Shown piece after piece: positions 24,401 through 36,591 of a stretch of 64,000 nt of DNA (positions are counted from its first letter, which is position 1; every line of letters begins with the position of its first letter). The stretch lies in contig JABVXV010000254.1 of the NCBI GenBank assembly GCA_013365325.1, positions 28,803 to 92,802 of the forward strand. The letters are read 5' to 3'. Made by a program: the position numbers and the translations under genes. The stretch comes from Dipetalonema caudispina (lineage: Eukaryota > Nematoda > Chromadorea > Rhabditida > Onchocercidae). The notes beneath the pieces are model-generated. The model was given only the letters and a program-made list of their open reading frames with translations. It had not been told where the DNA came from and did not search any database.

Positions 24401-24981
24401 ATATGATTTATTTCTGATGTAAGTATCAAACTGTGATCTCGAAATGTTAACTGTTGAAGCGGAAATATCTTAATGTTACAAGTAATGGTTAATCAAGTTA
24501 AAAAATTATCCTTAAACTTTGAAATAGTTTCACAAATTTGTTTGAAATGAGCGATTACGAGATCGTTACGTTACGTTTATGAATAATTTTCATGATAGCA
24601 TATGACGTAATTGAGGGTCAAGGACGCTATAACTCAGGCATGGCAGAATACTTTTGAAATTGTTATTTACATTATTACTGTTTTATCCAAATTCGAGAAA
24701 CATATCACCATAACGACAATGACTCATTAACCTATTCGAATATCTGAATTTGTTGCATAATCTGAAATTATTGACCAGTGGTCAATACTAGTAATTATTA
24801 ATTCCGTTGATGAGACTGTTTTATGTACAAAGTTAAAATTTTCATAAACATTTATGTATAATTAATTACAGGAATTCATATTAGCGACGATAAAGATCAT
24901 TGCAAAGTGGATGATCGAATGGAAATGAATGAAGTGAGTAGAATAACGATAGGTAAATCAAGGATAGCGATTGCAAAGTAA
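21419..24981 (+). CDS. Aquaglyceroporin (MIP-family channel)
   Basis: Six-helix membrane channel for water, glycerol and similar small solutes. Seven exons join in phase to 295 aa: 21419-21514, 22286-22406, 22851-22988, 23417-23535, 23826-24040, 24262-24350, 24872-24981. Both NPA boxes are intact: GGHMNPAIS in loop B (exon 3) and GGEINPARD in loop E (exon 5). The Asp after NPAR and the long loop before the fifth helix (FDGGNRQTIGP ... VPWPQDYLSIPG) mark the glycerol-permeable subgroup rather than a strict water channel. The N terminus is short and basic (RNKLRLRNDLMR). The end is uncertain: exon 7 reads to TAA at 24979-24981, but a consensus donor (GAA|GTGAGT) lies 46 bases earlier, so an alternative C terminus is possible. 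The start is supported by an acceptor-like CAG one base upstream. Confidence 0.95.
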
Positions 24982-25224
24982 TAATATTCATTTGATTTTG
25001 CATACTGAAATTAAATTTAACGTAGCGCATTTTCATCTATTTTCACTTTCACGATTAAAATGTTTGTAATTACTGCAAAATAGAAGATGAAAATGTATGA
25101 TAACAAATTTGATCAAATCATTTTGAGCTATCGCAATGAAACAGTCCAATTTTTTACTCTTCCGTAATTGGTGTCAATTTCATTACTTAATGCTACCTAT
25201 AGATAATTTCATTTATCTAATGCA

Positions 25225-25230
25225 AATAAA
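25225..25230 (+). terminator. AATAAA poly-A signal, aquaglyceroporin gene
   Basis: AATAAA 244 bases after the stop codon, on the gene's strand and before the convergent neighbour. Confidence 0.4.
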
Positions 25231-25495
25231 TAATTGAAATTAATAAGTGGAAATGATATGTCTTTTAACGCAACAAAAATGATATTTCTGCTCAACGATG
25301 GTTTATTTGTCGTTTCCAATAGAAGTTTATAATAATTGTTCGGTACATTAGATAATAATAAAAAAGTAAAATTCATAGAATAACTCACACTGTCAATTGT
25401 GCTTTCTTCATTTTACCTTTTCCAAACAGATTAAATTATCTTGTTCAAACCCATTCTGAATCTTTGGGAGTAAAGTTTGTTCTTAATGATTTCCA

Positions 25496-25501
25496 TTTAT
25501 T
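25496..25501 (-). terminator. AATAAA poly-A signal, secreted-protein gene
   Basis: TTTATT on the + strand (AATAAA on the - strand), 207 bases beyond the stop codon of the 25708-26450 gene. Confidence 0.4.
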
Positions 25502-25707
25502 TTGGATATTTTAAATGACTTATGTACTCATTCCAGAGAACGATAATAATAGTATATTTGATATTTAGTCGTGGCAGAATTGTTACATTCAAAATTATGA
25601 TTCTTTAAACAGTACATCATTCAATTAAGCTGCTAAAATTTTAAGGAAAGTATCCGTTAACGATTTAAAATTTCAGTTATAAGCAATTATTCAATAAATG
25701 AGTGTAG

Positions 25708-26450
25708 TTATTGAATGTATTCACATGTTGCTGATTGAATAATTTCCGTTTTACTATTCTTCGTTAAAGTCCATTCAGAATTTTGATTGCAAGTAATTAA
25801 ATCAATTACTTTTCGGGTATATTTGACAGGAGCAGTAATTCCAAGACTTGCACCAGTTGGATCATACCACTGTAAATAACTTAATAATTATCACAATTTA
25901 TTCTTCCAGTTTGCATGTATACAATAATAAATTTGCTTACCTCCAGCAAAATCTCTTTTGCTTTGGGATTCGAGCATTGCAGTGCTGCAAATTTGCATCC
26001 ATCATTATTTATTCCATATGATACCATTATTTTTTCCACTGATGTATAGGAAGTGTTTCGCCTTTTTAAATTTGTTTCAAAGGATTTACAACTCCAACAT
26101 GCTGTAAAATACTGTTGCAGAAAGTAGAGCAGATTAGTTTTTTGTATTGAGAAGAATTGATGAAATGTAAAGATGGCAATTTGAACCACAGCAAATCATT
26201 CTGTAATACTTGCTTTTTAGGTACAATAAAACATTCCGTAGTAAATATGATAAGAAGCTGAGAAAATAATCCAATTAGTAAATTACCAATAAAATGACTG
26301 ATTGATTAATAATTACTATTTAGGAAAGACATAAATAGATTGAAAATACCGAAATTGAAACTTACCTGTATATTCTGATACAAGTGGTCCACAAGCATAC
26401 AAATTTACAATACAGATGATGGAAAATATTGGAATGATTTTTGCATTCAT
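25708..26450 (-). CDS. Small secreted Cys-rich protein, C6/DUF281-like
   Basis: Three exons join in phase: 26450-26366, 26101-25941, 25869-25708, giving 135 aa. Residues 1-20 form a signal peptide (MNAKIIPIFSIICIVNLYAC). The mature part has CWSC, then CKFAALQC, then LITC and a final ATC near the end, with Trp before the last pair (SEWTL). This spacing (C-x2-C ... C-x6-C ... C-x5-W ... C) resembles the nematode extracellular C6/DUF281 domain. I call it similar, not proven. It should be exported and disulfide-bonded; the role is unknown. The start follows an AG (GTGATTAG) two bases upstream, typical of a spliced-leader site. It converges with the aquaglyceroporin gene. Confidence 0.8.
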
Positions 26451-29147
26451 TTCTAATCACAAAGAAATATCACAACTGAAAAGTAATTTGCTTCAGTCTT
26501 GTAATTATTACTCTAAGACCTTACTAATTAATGTACTAATTAATCTTCTCACGAGATCCAATTCAACATCCAGCACAAGCATTTGCTAAATATATTGGAG
26601 GCTTTGGCATTCAGTTCTCGGACAAATGGAAAGTTAAAATATCTTATTTACTAATGACAGAATTTTAGTTTAAAATATGTTTCATCAGTAGGAAGCCGAA
26701 ATTAAGCAAAATTTCCATGTGTAGATATTCAAAGATTGAGTAAGAAGAAGTTAAACGATGACGTGTAAATTTTAAATTTATTAAAAAGAATCCTTTTTTT
26801 TTATAAATTAAAAAATAAGTTGAATATGCGTACATATAACATTTCTGATTAGAAAGCTTGGACATTAATTGAATTCAGTGCAAAAAAGATATATTTCTAA
26901 TTTCGTCTGAATTTCTCATGCAAAAATAGTTGGTAATTTAGGTGAAAATTTTTCAATCCAACTTTTAAAAAGTTAAAATTGCATAAACGATATAATATAG
27001 CAACTTAGTATAATTCTTGATAAGAAATTATCCAAAGTTAACAATGATATGGCTATATGTTTTAAAGCTATTTTTAAATGAAAGGGCGGTTTTTTTTTAC
27101 AAAGGAAATAATTCCGAGCGCTTTATGAATAAAAAAGTGTGAATAAGTGTAAACAAGCAGTCGTATTTTTGTTGACAATTTTTCTTTTCGAATTATTCCT
27201 ATGATTCATCACATCTTTCAAAAATATTTGTCCAAAAGTTATTATGTAAAATTTATTACAAATATAACATCATAGCATGACTTTCAAACTTTGTAAATAT
27301 TCTTAGTAATGTCAGGATAAATACCGATAATTACCGAGTATAGTTCAAATTACTTAATCATGAACTAAGAAAATCTTTGGCTTCTGAAGTATAAAATTTA
27401 TTAGAAGGAACATTTATGAAGCCAATATTAAGCACTTTTGTGCAAACATTGAATTGAAGAGTGGAATGAGAATCTAACCAATTATGAAGTATGTTCTACC
27501 GACGAAATATATAACAGATAAATTGGAATAGTCAAAGATAGTATTTGAAATTTTGACGCCAATCAATATTTGATTTCTTTTTTCATTACAAAAATTGCAA
27601 TTCCTTTAAATTAGTTTTTACTACAGTTCCTACTATTATTTCATTATTACTGTATAATATTCACATTACTACCATTCAATTTTATCAACTTGATGAGTTC
27701 TAATTTATTCGGAGCAGTAAAAAACAATTTCATCGATCCATCGATGATTGATTAAGTGGAGAACTGTGATTTATCATTTCTAATCCGTAAGTTTTCGAAT
27801 ACTGATGATTTAAATTCAGAATATTTGATTATAGATCAGCGAGATAAAACAAGATTTTAAGCCAAGTTGTTCCCTCAATAACATCGTATTCAGAAAGTAT
27901 CGCGCGATCCATGCAGTCAGTCGACAACATCTTTCCACTCGTGTCAATTTCATTTTTTACAGTTATTTCTATACTTGTTGAAATAATTTTTGCCATCTCT
28001 CTTTATCTAATTTAATCTAGCTAAATTTGTTTTTAGTCAGTTAATTTTTCTGTTTTATTTCAGCAAAATGTACTTTATCATTCATCCTTTTCATTAATGC
28101 AATTATTGTTTAAATTAATTCATTAGATATCAAATAATTATGAATATAAATTAGAAAATTGAAATTGAACAGGTATATCAATTATAAATAACATCATCCA
28201 ATGAAACGCAAGTTATGCAATTAAATAACAAATGGATCGACAAAATCTTCTTGGTACCATTTATCATTTAGTGAAATTGTTATATTGTCATTAATACTTG
28301 ATATTCATTCTATTCGATTTGCATGTTATTCAATCTATCCATGATATTAGGTCATGATGTTAGATCTTTTCAAGTAACGTTTGCTACTTTCATCCTGACC
28401 TCTAATATGGAATGCTTCAAAAAAGGATTCTGAGAAATAATCATACTGTGCAAAAATTAATCGTTTTTCTTTTCTCATTAATTTTTCAAGATCAAACTTA
28501 GAAAATGAAAAAAAAAAAAGACTGTTATGCTTAAATAATCTTCATATGTTCCCAAAGGAACATCGAGAATCGAACGACGAAACATTTTTGCGCACCAATT
28601 TCTCCCAAGTATACATTTAACATCTGTAAGTATAGTTGGAAATTTTGAATATGTCATTCTTACGTTTATAATAGTAATAATAATAATAATTAATTTATGC
28701 AATAATTGAGAGAGTAATTTAATTTTGAATGAAGCATGATTAACGTGCTGTACTGTATTGGCAATAATGTTTCATGAAAAGTGCTATTTTGTTTAGCTTT
28801 AATGCTCATTTCGCCGTTTTCAGCATTTATTCTATAATTTCCGCTCAGCAATTTTTAAATTACTAAAGAAAAAAGAAAAAAAAAAAAAAAAAAAACAGAA
28901 ATTAAACGTTATGTGGAGAATTTTGAAAAACAACATACATGAATAGATGTCACTATGATTTTACCTAAACCAACTCTTTAAGAGTTATAGCAAAAAAAAA
29001 AAAAAAGGAAAAATTCGTTATTCTCTGCATTTCCCAGGAATTAAAACGAATTAGATGTAAAATCGAGGTAACAAAGTTGAGGCAAGGATGACAAACTGTT
29101 CATCCTTTAGGTTCTTTTCATCATGAATTAGCACCCACCACCAAGGA
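26451..29147. other. Long stretch without a firm gene
   Basis: AT-rich. Two weak items lie inside: a + strand ORF at 26540-26668 and a - strand exon candidate at 28531-28623. The rest (about 26670-28500 and 28650-29147) shows A runs (28869-28894, 28991-29005) and no exons I can support. Confidence 0.5.
28531..28623 (-). other. Candidate exon, unrecognised
   Basis: It follows a good acceptor on the - strand (CTATACTTACAG). In phase 0 it reads MLNVYLGEIGAQKCFVVRFS and ends at TAA (28531-28533). In another phase it reads ...WCAKMFRRSILDVPLGTYED and stays open further, to 28478. The composition is coding-like in both, so the frame is unresolved. No upstream exon was found. Confidence 0.25.
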
Positions 29148-29672
29148 ATGACTCGATCATTATCTGTTTTCTCAAAGAAAGTTTCACGTAGAAGTCCACG
29201 AACTCGTTATTGGCCCGAAGTTATCACTATCATTTTTATTGGTTTTGTTGTTTAAACTTCTACGATTCTAATCATAAACTTAGTTTTGACATGAAATTCC
29301 TTTGTTTCCATTTCGGTTCTGCAGTGAAAGAGAATTAAAAGCTTTGATGATTCAGCTTAACTCCTACATAAATCACTCATAATTGAACTGATAGCAGAAC
29401 TATCATTGCTTATAAACAATAATCTCAACATTATTTATTACTGATTACAAATGAAAATCTGTCATAATTCAGTCGTATCAATGAGATATAAAATAAAAAA
29501 GCAAATTAAAACAATGGTCGTATCCAAAGAAATGCATTATTATAACCATTACGTGAATAGACATACCCGCTTATCATTCGTGGACAGGGAGGCTAAAGTT
29601 TTCGCAAACTTGTCAGTTTTCCGCCAATTTAAAAAATACGAATACCAACCAGTCATCAAATTCAAAGAATAA
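29148..29672 (+). CDS. Candidate small single-pass membrane protein, unrecognised
   Basis: Exon 1 (29148-29241) begins MTRSLSVFSKKVSRRSPRTR, then enters a short hydrophobic helix (VITIIFI). Exon 2 (29473-29672) follows CATAATTCAG and joins in phase 1, ending at TAA. The product would be 97 aa: basic N-terminal arm, one membrane segment at about residues 24-34, and a long basic soluble tail ending EYQPVIKFKE. The size and Arg/Lys-rich start would suit a small mitochondrial inner-membrane protein, but that is only inference. An acceptor-like TTTAG lies about 37 bases upstream of the ATG. The donor (GTTTTG) is weak, which is the main doubt. It converges with the HDAC gene. Confidence 0.45.
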
Positions 29673-30687
29673 ATAAGTATAACATATTGTTTTTCCAACC
29701 AAATTCAATTTTCAACCCACAATTAATTTTAGAAAAATGTAAGATCTCCATTTTTACAGCAACTACATTCAAAACTTTGAAATAGTTCAAAGTCAGTGAG
29801 TGCCAAAATAGAAGTAAAATGCATCCTCCCTCCATCTTCCCAAAGTAACATTCGTTGTACAACAGTGTACCAGTAATCATAAAAATGACGCACATAAATC
29901 AACATGTAAAACAACCATGTGAGAAAATATATATAAAAAAAAAGGATTACATCAAAACGCAGATTTCTAATTATTAATAAGTTTCAATCTCTGTAATTTC
30001 TAATGATGGATCTCCGTTTACTTAAAGATTCCAAAAATCATGAATTTTGAAAGTGAATTCCAACAAAGCAAAGTTTAGGCAAAAATTTGAACAAAAGAAA
30101 TTTTTATCGCAAAACAAATGACAGAAATATCCACCTCTACAATATAAAAAAAGAACTGTTACAAAAATCAGTCAAAGTTATAAAGTTTGCGATAAATAAA
30201 CAGTGCGACCAATACCGTCAAGTACGCGCCAGCTTTTAGTATGATACCCTTGAATAACTGAGATCTATTCGAAATATCAATCTCAATATTTGGTAAATTC
30301 AGTCTCTCGAATTTAATAAAATTACAAATTTATTTAAATGATTGACGACCTGGATATATTTTTCTTTAAAAAATGTCACAATAAATGGAGATAATGAGAG
30401 TGCTTTCCCGAACCACAAAGAGTTATATTTTTAAACAGCAGCAGTAAAAAATGAGAACGGAGATGGTTGCAGTTTTATTATTATAAAAACCAGAATTTTC
30501 CCAATATTCTCGATCTTTAAGATCAATTTCCAGTTTCCTCTTATCTTTAAATAGTTGATTTGACTAAATATATTCAAACACTGAAAATCAAATTATGGAT
30601 ACTACAAAAAATGAATCGAACATTATCTGAAATTTGAAATTTTAAAAATAAAACCTGAACAATTTACCGAAAGAAACATTTTTCCGT
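29673..30687. other. Intergenic space downstream of the HDAC gene
   Basis: AT-rich, with no exon seen. It contains the probable poly-A signal of the HDAC gene at 30474-30479 (- strand). Confidence 0.6.
30474..30479 (-). terminator. AATAAA poly-A signal, HDAC gene
   Basis: AATAAA on the - strand, 209 bases beyond the HDAC stop codon. Confidence 0.45.
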
Positions 30688-33600
30688 TCAAACAGACAGA
30701 GAAGCAAATTTTTGTGCCACAGCTTGCCACTGAAGTTCACTGCTGCCAATGCCCTGCGCTGCTGTCAACGATGGCCAATGTTTTTTATGAATGGCGATTA
30801 CCTGAAATATAAAAGCAGAAGATGTCATTTCATGTTATCTCAGTATGCAAAAACATTTTCACATCAGTTTCAACTTCCATTTCTTCACATTTTTTACCGA
30901 AATGCTAGTCAAACTAACAAAAAATTGCATGAGACACGATTCAAATATGTTGTAATGCTACATGTTTATCGCAGTGATCGGATATAAAATTTTGAAAAAA
31001 TAAAGAAACAAATTCGTAAGATATCAAACCTTTTGAATCGTCTCCTGAGCGCTTTGTTTGGGAAATGCATTCAAAGCTGCGTCGCTCAATTTTCCAGTCG
31101 TCTCAGGACTTTCACCGCATAACGCCTGTAATATCAAGTATTTTGACTGAGCAAATTGATTTCCCAGAAATGAAGCATTTTGTTACAAGCTTCCAAAACT
31201 TACTAAATGAATATATCGACAGGAAGCAGGGAATGACTTAGAAGCTTGTATTTTATAAATTTGAATACTAAACTCGAATGAACAACAGTGCCCTTTAAGC
31301 AGGTACAATGAGAAGCTACCTTAACACATTCTTCAGCCGAATCTGATATGGTATCAAGATTGTAGCCACCTTCCAAGGCGAGCACAACACGTCCACCAGC
31401 GTAATTCATAAGCTGTAGAGTAAAATAGCCAAACAATTGTGGCGACAAATTATACCTGCAAAAAGAAACCAAAGGAATCAACAAAAAAAAATCTGAATGG
31501 TATTTCGCAAAATCCAAAAAGTCTTTCACTCTGCAACAGAAACAGTGCTGAATTCAGCCTTATGAAAAAGTCATACCCTCCAAGAGCCTGAGAATGTCCA
31601 TATGCGGCATCGAAGCCAGCTGAAACAATGACAAACGTCGGTTTGAACTGATCTAATATAGGCGCAACAATAACACGCCATGCCGCTAAATAATCGGCAT
31701 CATCCATCATTTCACCCGAAAATGGTATATTCACCGTATAACCTTTACCCGATCCAACACCTACCTAGAATAATTGGTTTTGTGAAATTGAATGTATGAA
31801 AAAATTTATAAATATTTTAGTAAGAAAGCTCATAGCCGGTATTCAAAAAGTAAGCCTACTAAGTTTTCATTGTCATTTAAAATAATAGTTAATTATGAAA
31901 TTGATAAAACAGAGTGGTCAAAATATTGTTAGCCAAGAGACCCATGTAAAACGCGTTTCTTGAAATTTTGAGCAATTCTAATGAACTCAATGACAGAGTC
32001 ACCAACCTCAGTAACAGCACCAGTACCCGGAAAAAAATTGCCATTATCATGACGATGAAGAGATAAATAGAGCACCGAAGGATCAGCTTCAAAACAAATT
32101 TGCGTACCGTTGCCGTGATGAACATCCCAATCAATTATTGCTATTCGTGAACATTGCTCAGCACATCGCTAAATTATGACTATTAAAAAAATGCATAACT
32201 CTAACAACTAGTACAAATGCTTCCGTAGATCATGGGTGAAATTTGAAAGTAAAAGTTAGAATGAAAGATTCCAAAATGGAAACATGTTAACTAAAATATA
32301 CCGTTTCTAAAAAAGCAAGTAAATGCATAGAAAAAATACCTGCTGCAAATATTTGACGGTAATTGCAACATTATTCAAAAAGCAAAAGCCCATTGCTTGG
32401 TTATATTCAGCATGATGTCCTGGAGGCCTTATGCATGCAAAACCATTTCGCAATCTTGATTCTGCTACCTATGTGTACTTGGGAATTATAAATTGAATTT
32501 CAATTTCACGTCGATGAAAATAATGCTTTTTTTAGGTCTCATACTTACAAGTGAAAATAAAATTAATGTCATCCACTTGTTTTCGCTACGATATAAAGGT
32601 GACAAACACAAAAATATATGCATTAAAATGTTTTTAAAGGTAAAGCACCTGCAGCGCTAGCTCAGCTAAAGAACCAACAGCAATGCGTGCTGCTAACTGT
32701 GTTGAAGCATCGTTGAAATAAGTGTCTGAATCGACTCCGATACCACCACAAGAAAGTTGCACGAAACTTTTTACAGGTAACTGTGAAGGTTCCATCTGAA
32801 AAGAGAATAACGCTATTTTAGGTTGAAATCATTTCTAATTTGGACACATCCCCAGAAATATGTCATCAAGGCGGTAATTTAAGCATGTCGATATATAGCT
32901 TGATACTGACATGAGCAAAGTGATATCTTGTCAATGCAAACGTGATTACTGACATGAGTAAAGTGATATCTTGACAGTGCAAAAAATCAGAGGATTCAGA
33001 CAGAAACATTACCTAAGTTTGAGTAGCAACGATCATATCCAGAAAAAATTATCATTTGATAATAAGAACACATCACACTCAATAAAATGTCTTACTTTGA
33101 GGCAAGCCGTGGGTGATACAGCAAAAAAGGTAACATATGTTGCGGCATGAACGGTTCTCAACATTTCTAGCGGTGCTTTACGAGCAAATACCCGTTCACA
33201 CTTCTCAACCAAACCACGTTCCTGTAACCGTAACCAAATTGATTGCACACGTTCACCATGTTCCACATGATTCCTGTTATTACCACAAAAGCACTGATGC
33301 CTTGCCATTGCTGGATCATACACCAAACCTGAAATGAGCAATATTAGTGCAGCAAAAAACCTTTCTACTCTGAAATTTTTGTTATTTCAAGAGTCCTATT
33401 AATTGCTGTTAAGCAGATTCAAATTTAGATCAAGTTACTTGAATAAAAATCATAAGAAATGAGTCATGAAGACAACACTGCTTTTAAATTAAGAATCATA
33501 TATGTTGGTTTCATTTACATTTTAGTGGAATATTAAGCGAAATAAAAGTTGTACGTCAATCATTTGCTCAGCTCAATTTACGAAGATCTAAAATAAACAT

Positions 33601-36591
33601 CTGAACTACCCAGTTAGCAAACCAAATTTGATTACTAATAACGTAATGTATTTTTTTTATAAAATTGATTGATAGTTTTCCGTATTAATAAAACCCGAAA
33701 TACTAAAGCCTTTGACTTTTCTAAAATCACCTGTCTTCAACTGTGTACTCAATACTGATCCACTTTGTAAACGTGACAGAAGTTGTGCCTCGAGCGCTGT
33801 TTCATCTTCCGGTTCTTCACGAACCAAAGATTTTCGTCTGAGTACTAAATCACGCAATTGTTGTTTCAGCAATGACGGATAACCACCAAGAGATAACAAT
33901 GTATTTTGACTTCGAGTATCAAACTTCATCGGTTGACGTGCTGCCCCTTCTAAAATCTAATTCCATATTCCGATAGGAACGTAAGAAATAACTATATCAT
34001 ATACGCTATAAAAAGAAAAGGAAATATTTGAAAAAATAATTAAAGAAGAAATGAAATAATGAAAGAAAAGGTATTAAGCAAAAAACAAATATATATTGAA
34101 ATGGTCACTTATTGATGAGTTAATCTGTCAGAAGTCCTGAATAACGAATATTACCACAAAAGTGATCATAACAGCTTACCGCTTAATGTGCTACTTGAAT
34201 CAAGTCCTGAATCAACCATTGAAAACGATGGCTGCAACGGGTTACTTGCGATAAGTGATGGCATCGAAAAGAACGGTGAATACAAAGCTTGTGCAAGCAG
34301 TGCTGACATATCCATCGGTATCTGTGCTGGTGAAGCAAGATTCGGTAAGGATGGCGAAGGGATCATCAAATGGGGTGATGTGGTTAACAGCGTAGTAGGC
34401 GAATCAGCAGAAGATGTACTACCGCCAACATCAGTATCCATTGGTGCATCGCTATAAATAATTTAAATATAATTAACGGACAATAAAAGCATTAATTCAT
34501 CTTAGTAACTTTGTCGAACATTTTAATGAGAAGAGAATTTAGAAAAGGTACGAAGGAACAGTAAATAAAGATGTGCCTCAACCGAGGCTTACAGCACTTT
34601 ATTTTACTAAGTGATGGACAAATTGGTAAATTATAAAAAAAAGGAATTAAGGCAGTTAAATAAATTTCAAAAAAGCAAATGGTAAAGAAAGTACCTTTGA
34701 GAGCTTCGCTGTGTGGATGTGAAAGCACTAGTTTGAGATTGCAACGGTCCAGCACTTTTATTAAGAAGTTTTGCACGAATTCGCATTTTCAAATTCGGTT
34801 CACTGCTTACTTTACGCAGCTGATAATCCGATGGTTGCAATGTTCCGTGCACCGCATGCATCGTGGAAGGAATATAGTACGGTTCAAAATGTAGTGATGA
34901 AACTGCAATCGGCGTTTGTACTGAACCTGTATGTAGTTGCTGTGAGGTTTGACCTTCCACACAACTTGACCACGAAGCTATAAGATGATGAATATTTTTC
35001 TAGAAGCATTCTTACCGATATTTGTGCAAAGACTACGTTTCCTGAATTAAATTCTAAATCAACACGTGACCTAAATAAGTTACAGCCTATTCGAAATTGA
35101 AGAATAGATTTTATCGAAGCAATTAGCCACTGATTCATGAATGATTTATTATGAGACAGTGAGCTGTTAGCTTATCATGTGGTATTTAAAACTTTAAGGG
35201 CACTTCCTTTAAACAAAAATGGAAGTCAAAAACAAATGAAATAACTACTGAATAATAAAAGGGGTAAACATAGATTAAATTCCTCATCCTTAAATAATTC
35301 ACTTTAAATGAGGAAATGAAGCTATATTTGGGCATTTGGGCATTACCCTCTTGTTTATAAAATATCGACGCTAAATAATGACCGCGACATTTACGATTCA
35401 TTTTATTTAATTAATATACGTTAAAGTTAGTGAAAAGATAAAAACAATGTTGGCTAATAATTTTTTCTTTCACTTAATTTCTGAGTGTGAAAAAAAACGA
35501 ATAGAGAAAGAACTTGTACTCGAATTTGTAGTGCTCGATGTAGTGGACGTCGTCCAAACTGTTGATGTTGTCGCTTGCGATACGTTGCTGCTATCAGAAC
35601 GTATACGATTCATTTTACTAGTAATCATCGTTTTTAAACGTTCCTTTGTCAGCTGAGAAATTGTCTGTCCGGAACCAGAATAAGATCTAAAGAAGAGTCA
35701 CTTTTGGAATTTAAACCTACTAAAATGGATTTCATCTGTGAATTTTCTAGCTTTCTTTTTGTAAATCATATCTTTTACCAATCAGTTGCGCCGTTATAAT
35801 AAAACTGTTACCTTTTGTTTCTCAACCCAGCACAATCTTTAGCAGAAGGAGACACCTGTGTATCACTATCCTCTGAAATATCCACAGTGCTTATAGAACT
35901 TGTTTGTTCTGAAGCTTTCGTATCTTGCAAAGACTGCTGCTGTTGTTTTTGTTGCTGAGAGGTTTGAAGAGCTTGAAAGTACGTAAAGTGTTGCATCGCA
36001 AGGTTTGTTTGTGCTTGCTGATATTGTGACAAAAGTTCGACTTGCCTCTGTTGATAAATCTGCAAATAGCACATCTGTTAGTTAATCAGCAACTCTGTTC
36101 GTAAGCCAACGATTTTAATACTTCTAAATATAATTTCTCAATTTGAAACAGTTATCATAAATAGACAATGAAAATTCTTTATTTGTGACTAAGCAGATAA
36201 TATAACATGAAAGGAAGAGAAGCTTATCTTTTTTCATATCCGTCCAAATTGTAAATGTCACTTGTGAACATCAATGTACTAAGTGGTAACAGTAGCAGTA
36301 ATATAGATGTATAAATCATTACCTTTAACTTATACCCTTAATCCAAACAATCAGTCTAATGGTATTTTGCTTCCTAATTGGACGACACACAGTAGGAAAA
36401 AGGATCTAAAAGAAGTGTTGAAAGTGCATGAAAAATTGTCCTACTAACCAGAGCTTACCCTTCAGCAGAACAGATACCTGTTGAAGGACGGCTAGTCGTT
36501 CTTCGTCGACCGTATCTGCCGCTATTCCTAGTGGTGCTGTTGAAGGACCTTCTACTGTGGCTGTCGTGTAGGATTGCTGTTGATTTTCCAT
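30688..36591 (-). CDS. hda-4: Class IIa histone deacetylase (HDAC4 type)
   Basis: Fourteen exons join in phase to 835 aa: 36591-36478, 36059-35812, 35686-35520, 34977-34695, 34451-34180, 33949-33731, 33328-33096, 32795-32649, 32468-32340, 32168-32007, 31764-31577, 31455-31320, 31125-31030, 30801-30688. The N-terminal half is regulatory: a Gln-rich coiled segment (about residues 33-75), a Ser/Thr linker, and a 14-3-3 docking site [10 protein letters not shown], the counterpart of the HDAC4 site around Ser246. A second basic Ser site ([12 protein letters not shown]) follows. The deacetylase domain starts at [16 protein letters not shown]. Class IIa structural-zinc residues are kept (HQCFCG...H, LSCGGIG), as are RPPGHHAE, the zinc ligands in DWDVHHG and SAGFDAA, and LEGGYNL. 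The last motif has Tyr where vertebrate class IIa enzymes have His, so catalytic activity may be stronger. It is expected to act as a signal-controlled corepressor shuttling between nucleus and cytoplasm. A TTTGCAG eight bases before the ATG looks like a spliced-leader site. Confidence 0.96.
34783..34819 (-). promoter_or_regulatory. Coding site for 14-3-3 / CaMK-type phospho-motif in the HDAC
   Basis: Encodes [13 protein letters not shown]. In vertebrate HDAC4/5/7/9 the Ser in the matching RKTxSEPNLK motif is phosphorylated by CaMK, SIK or PKD and then bound by 14-3-3, which retains the protein in the cytoplasm. The motif is nearly unchanged here, so the same control is expected. Confidence 0.85.

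Larger units (their letters stand above)
24982..25707. other. Convergent intergenic space
   Basis: AT-rich sequence between the + strand aquaglyceroporin and the - strand secreted-protein gene. It holds poly-A signals for both and no exon that I can support. Confidence 0.6.
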
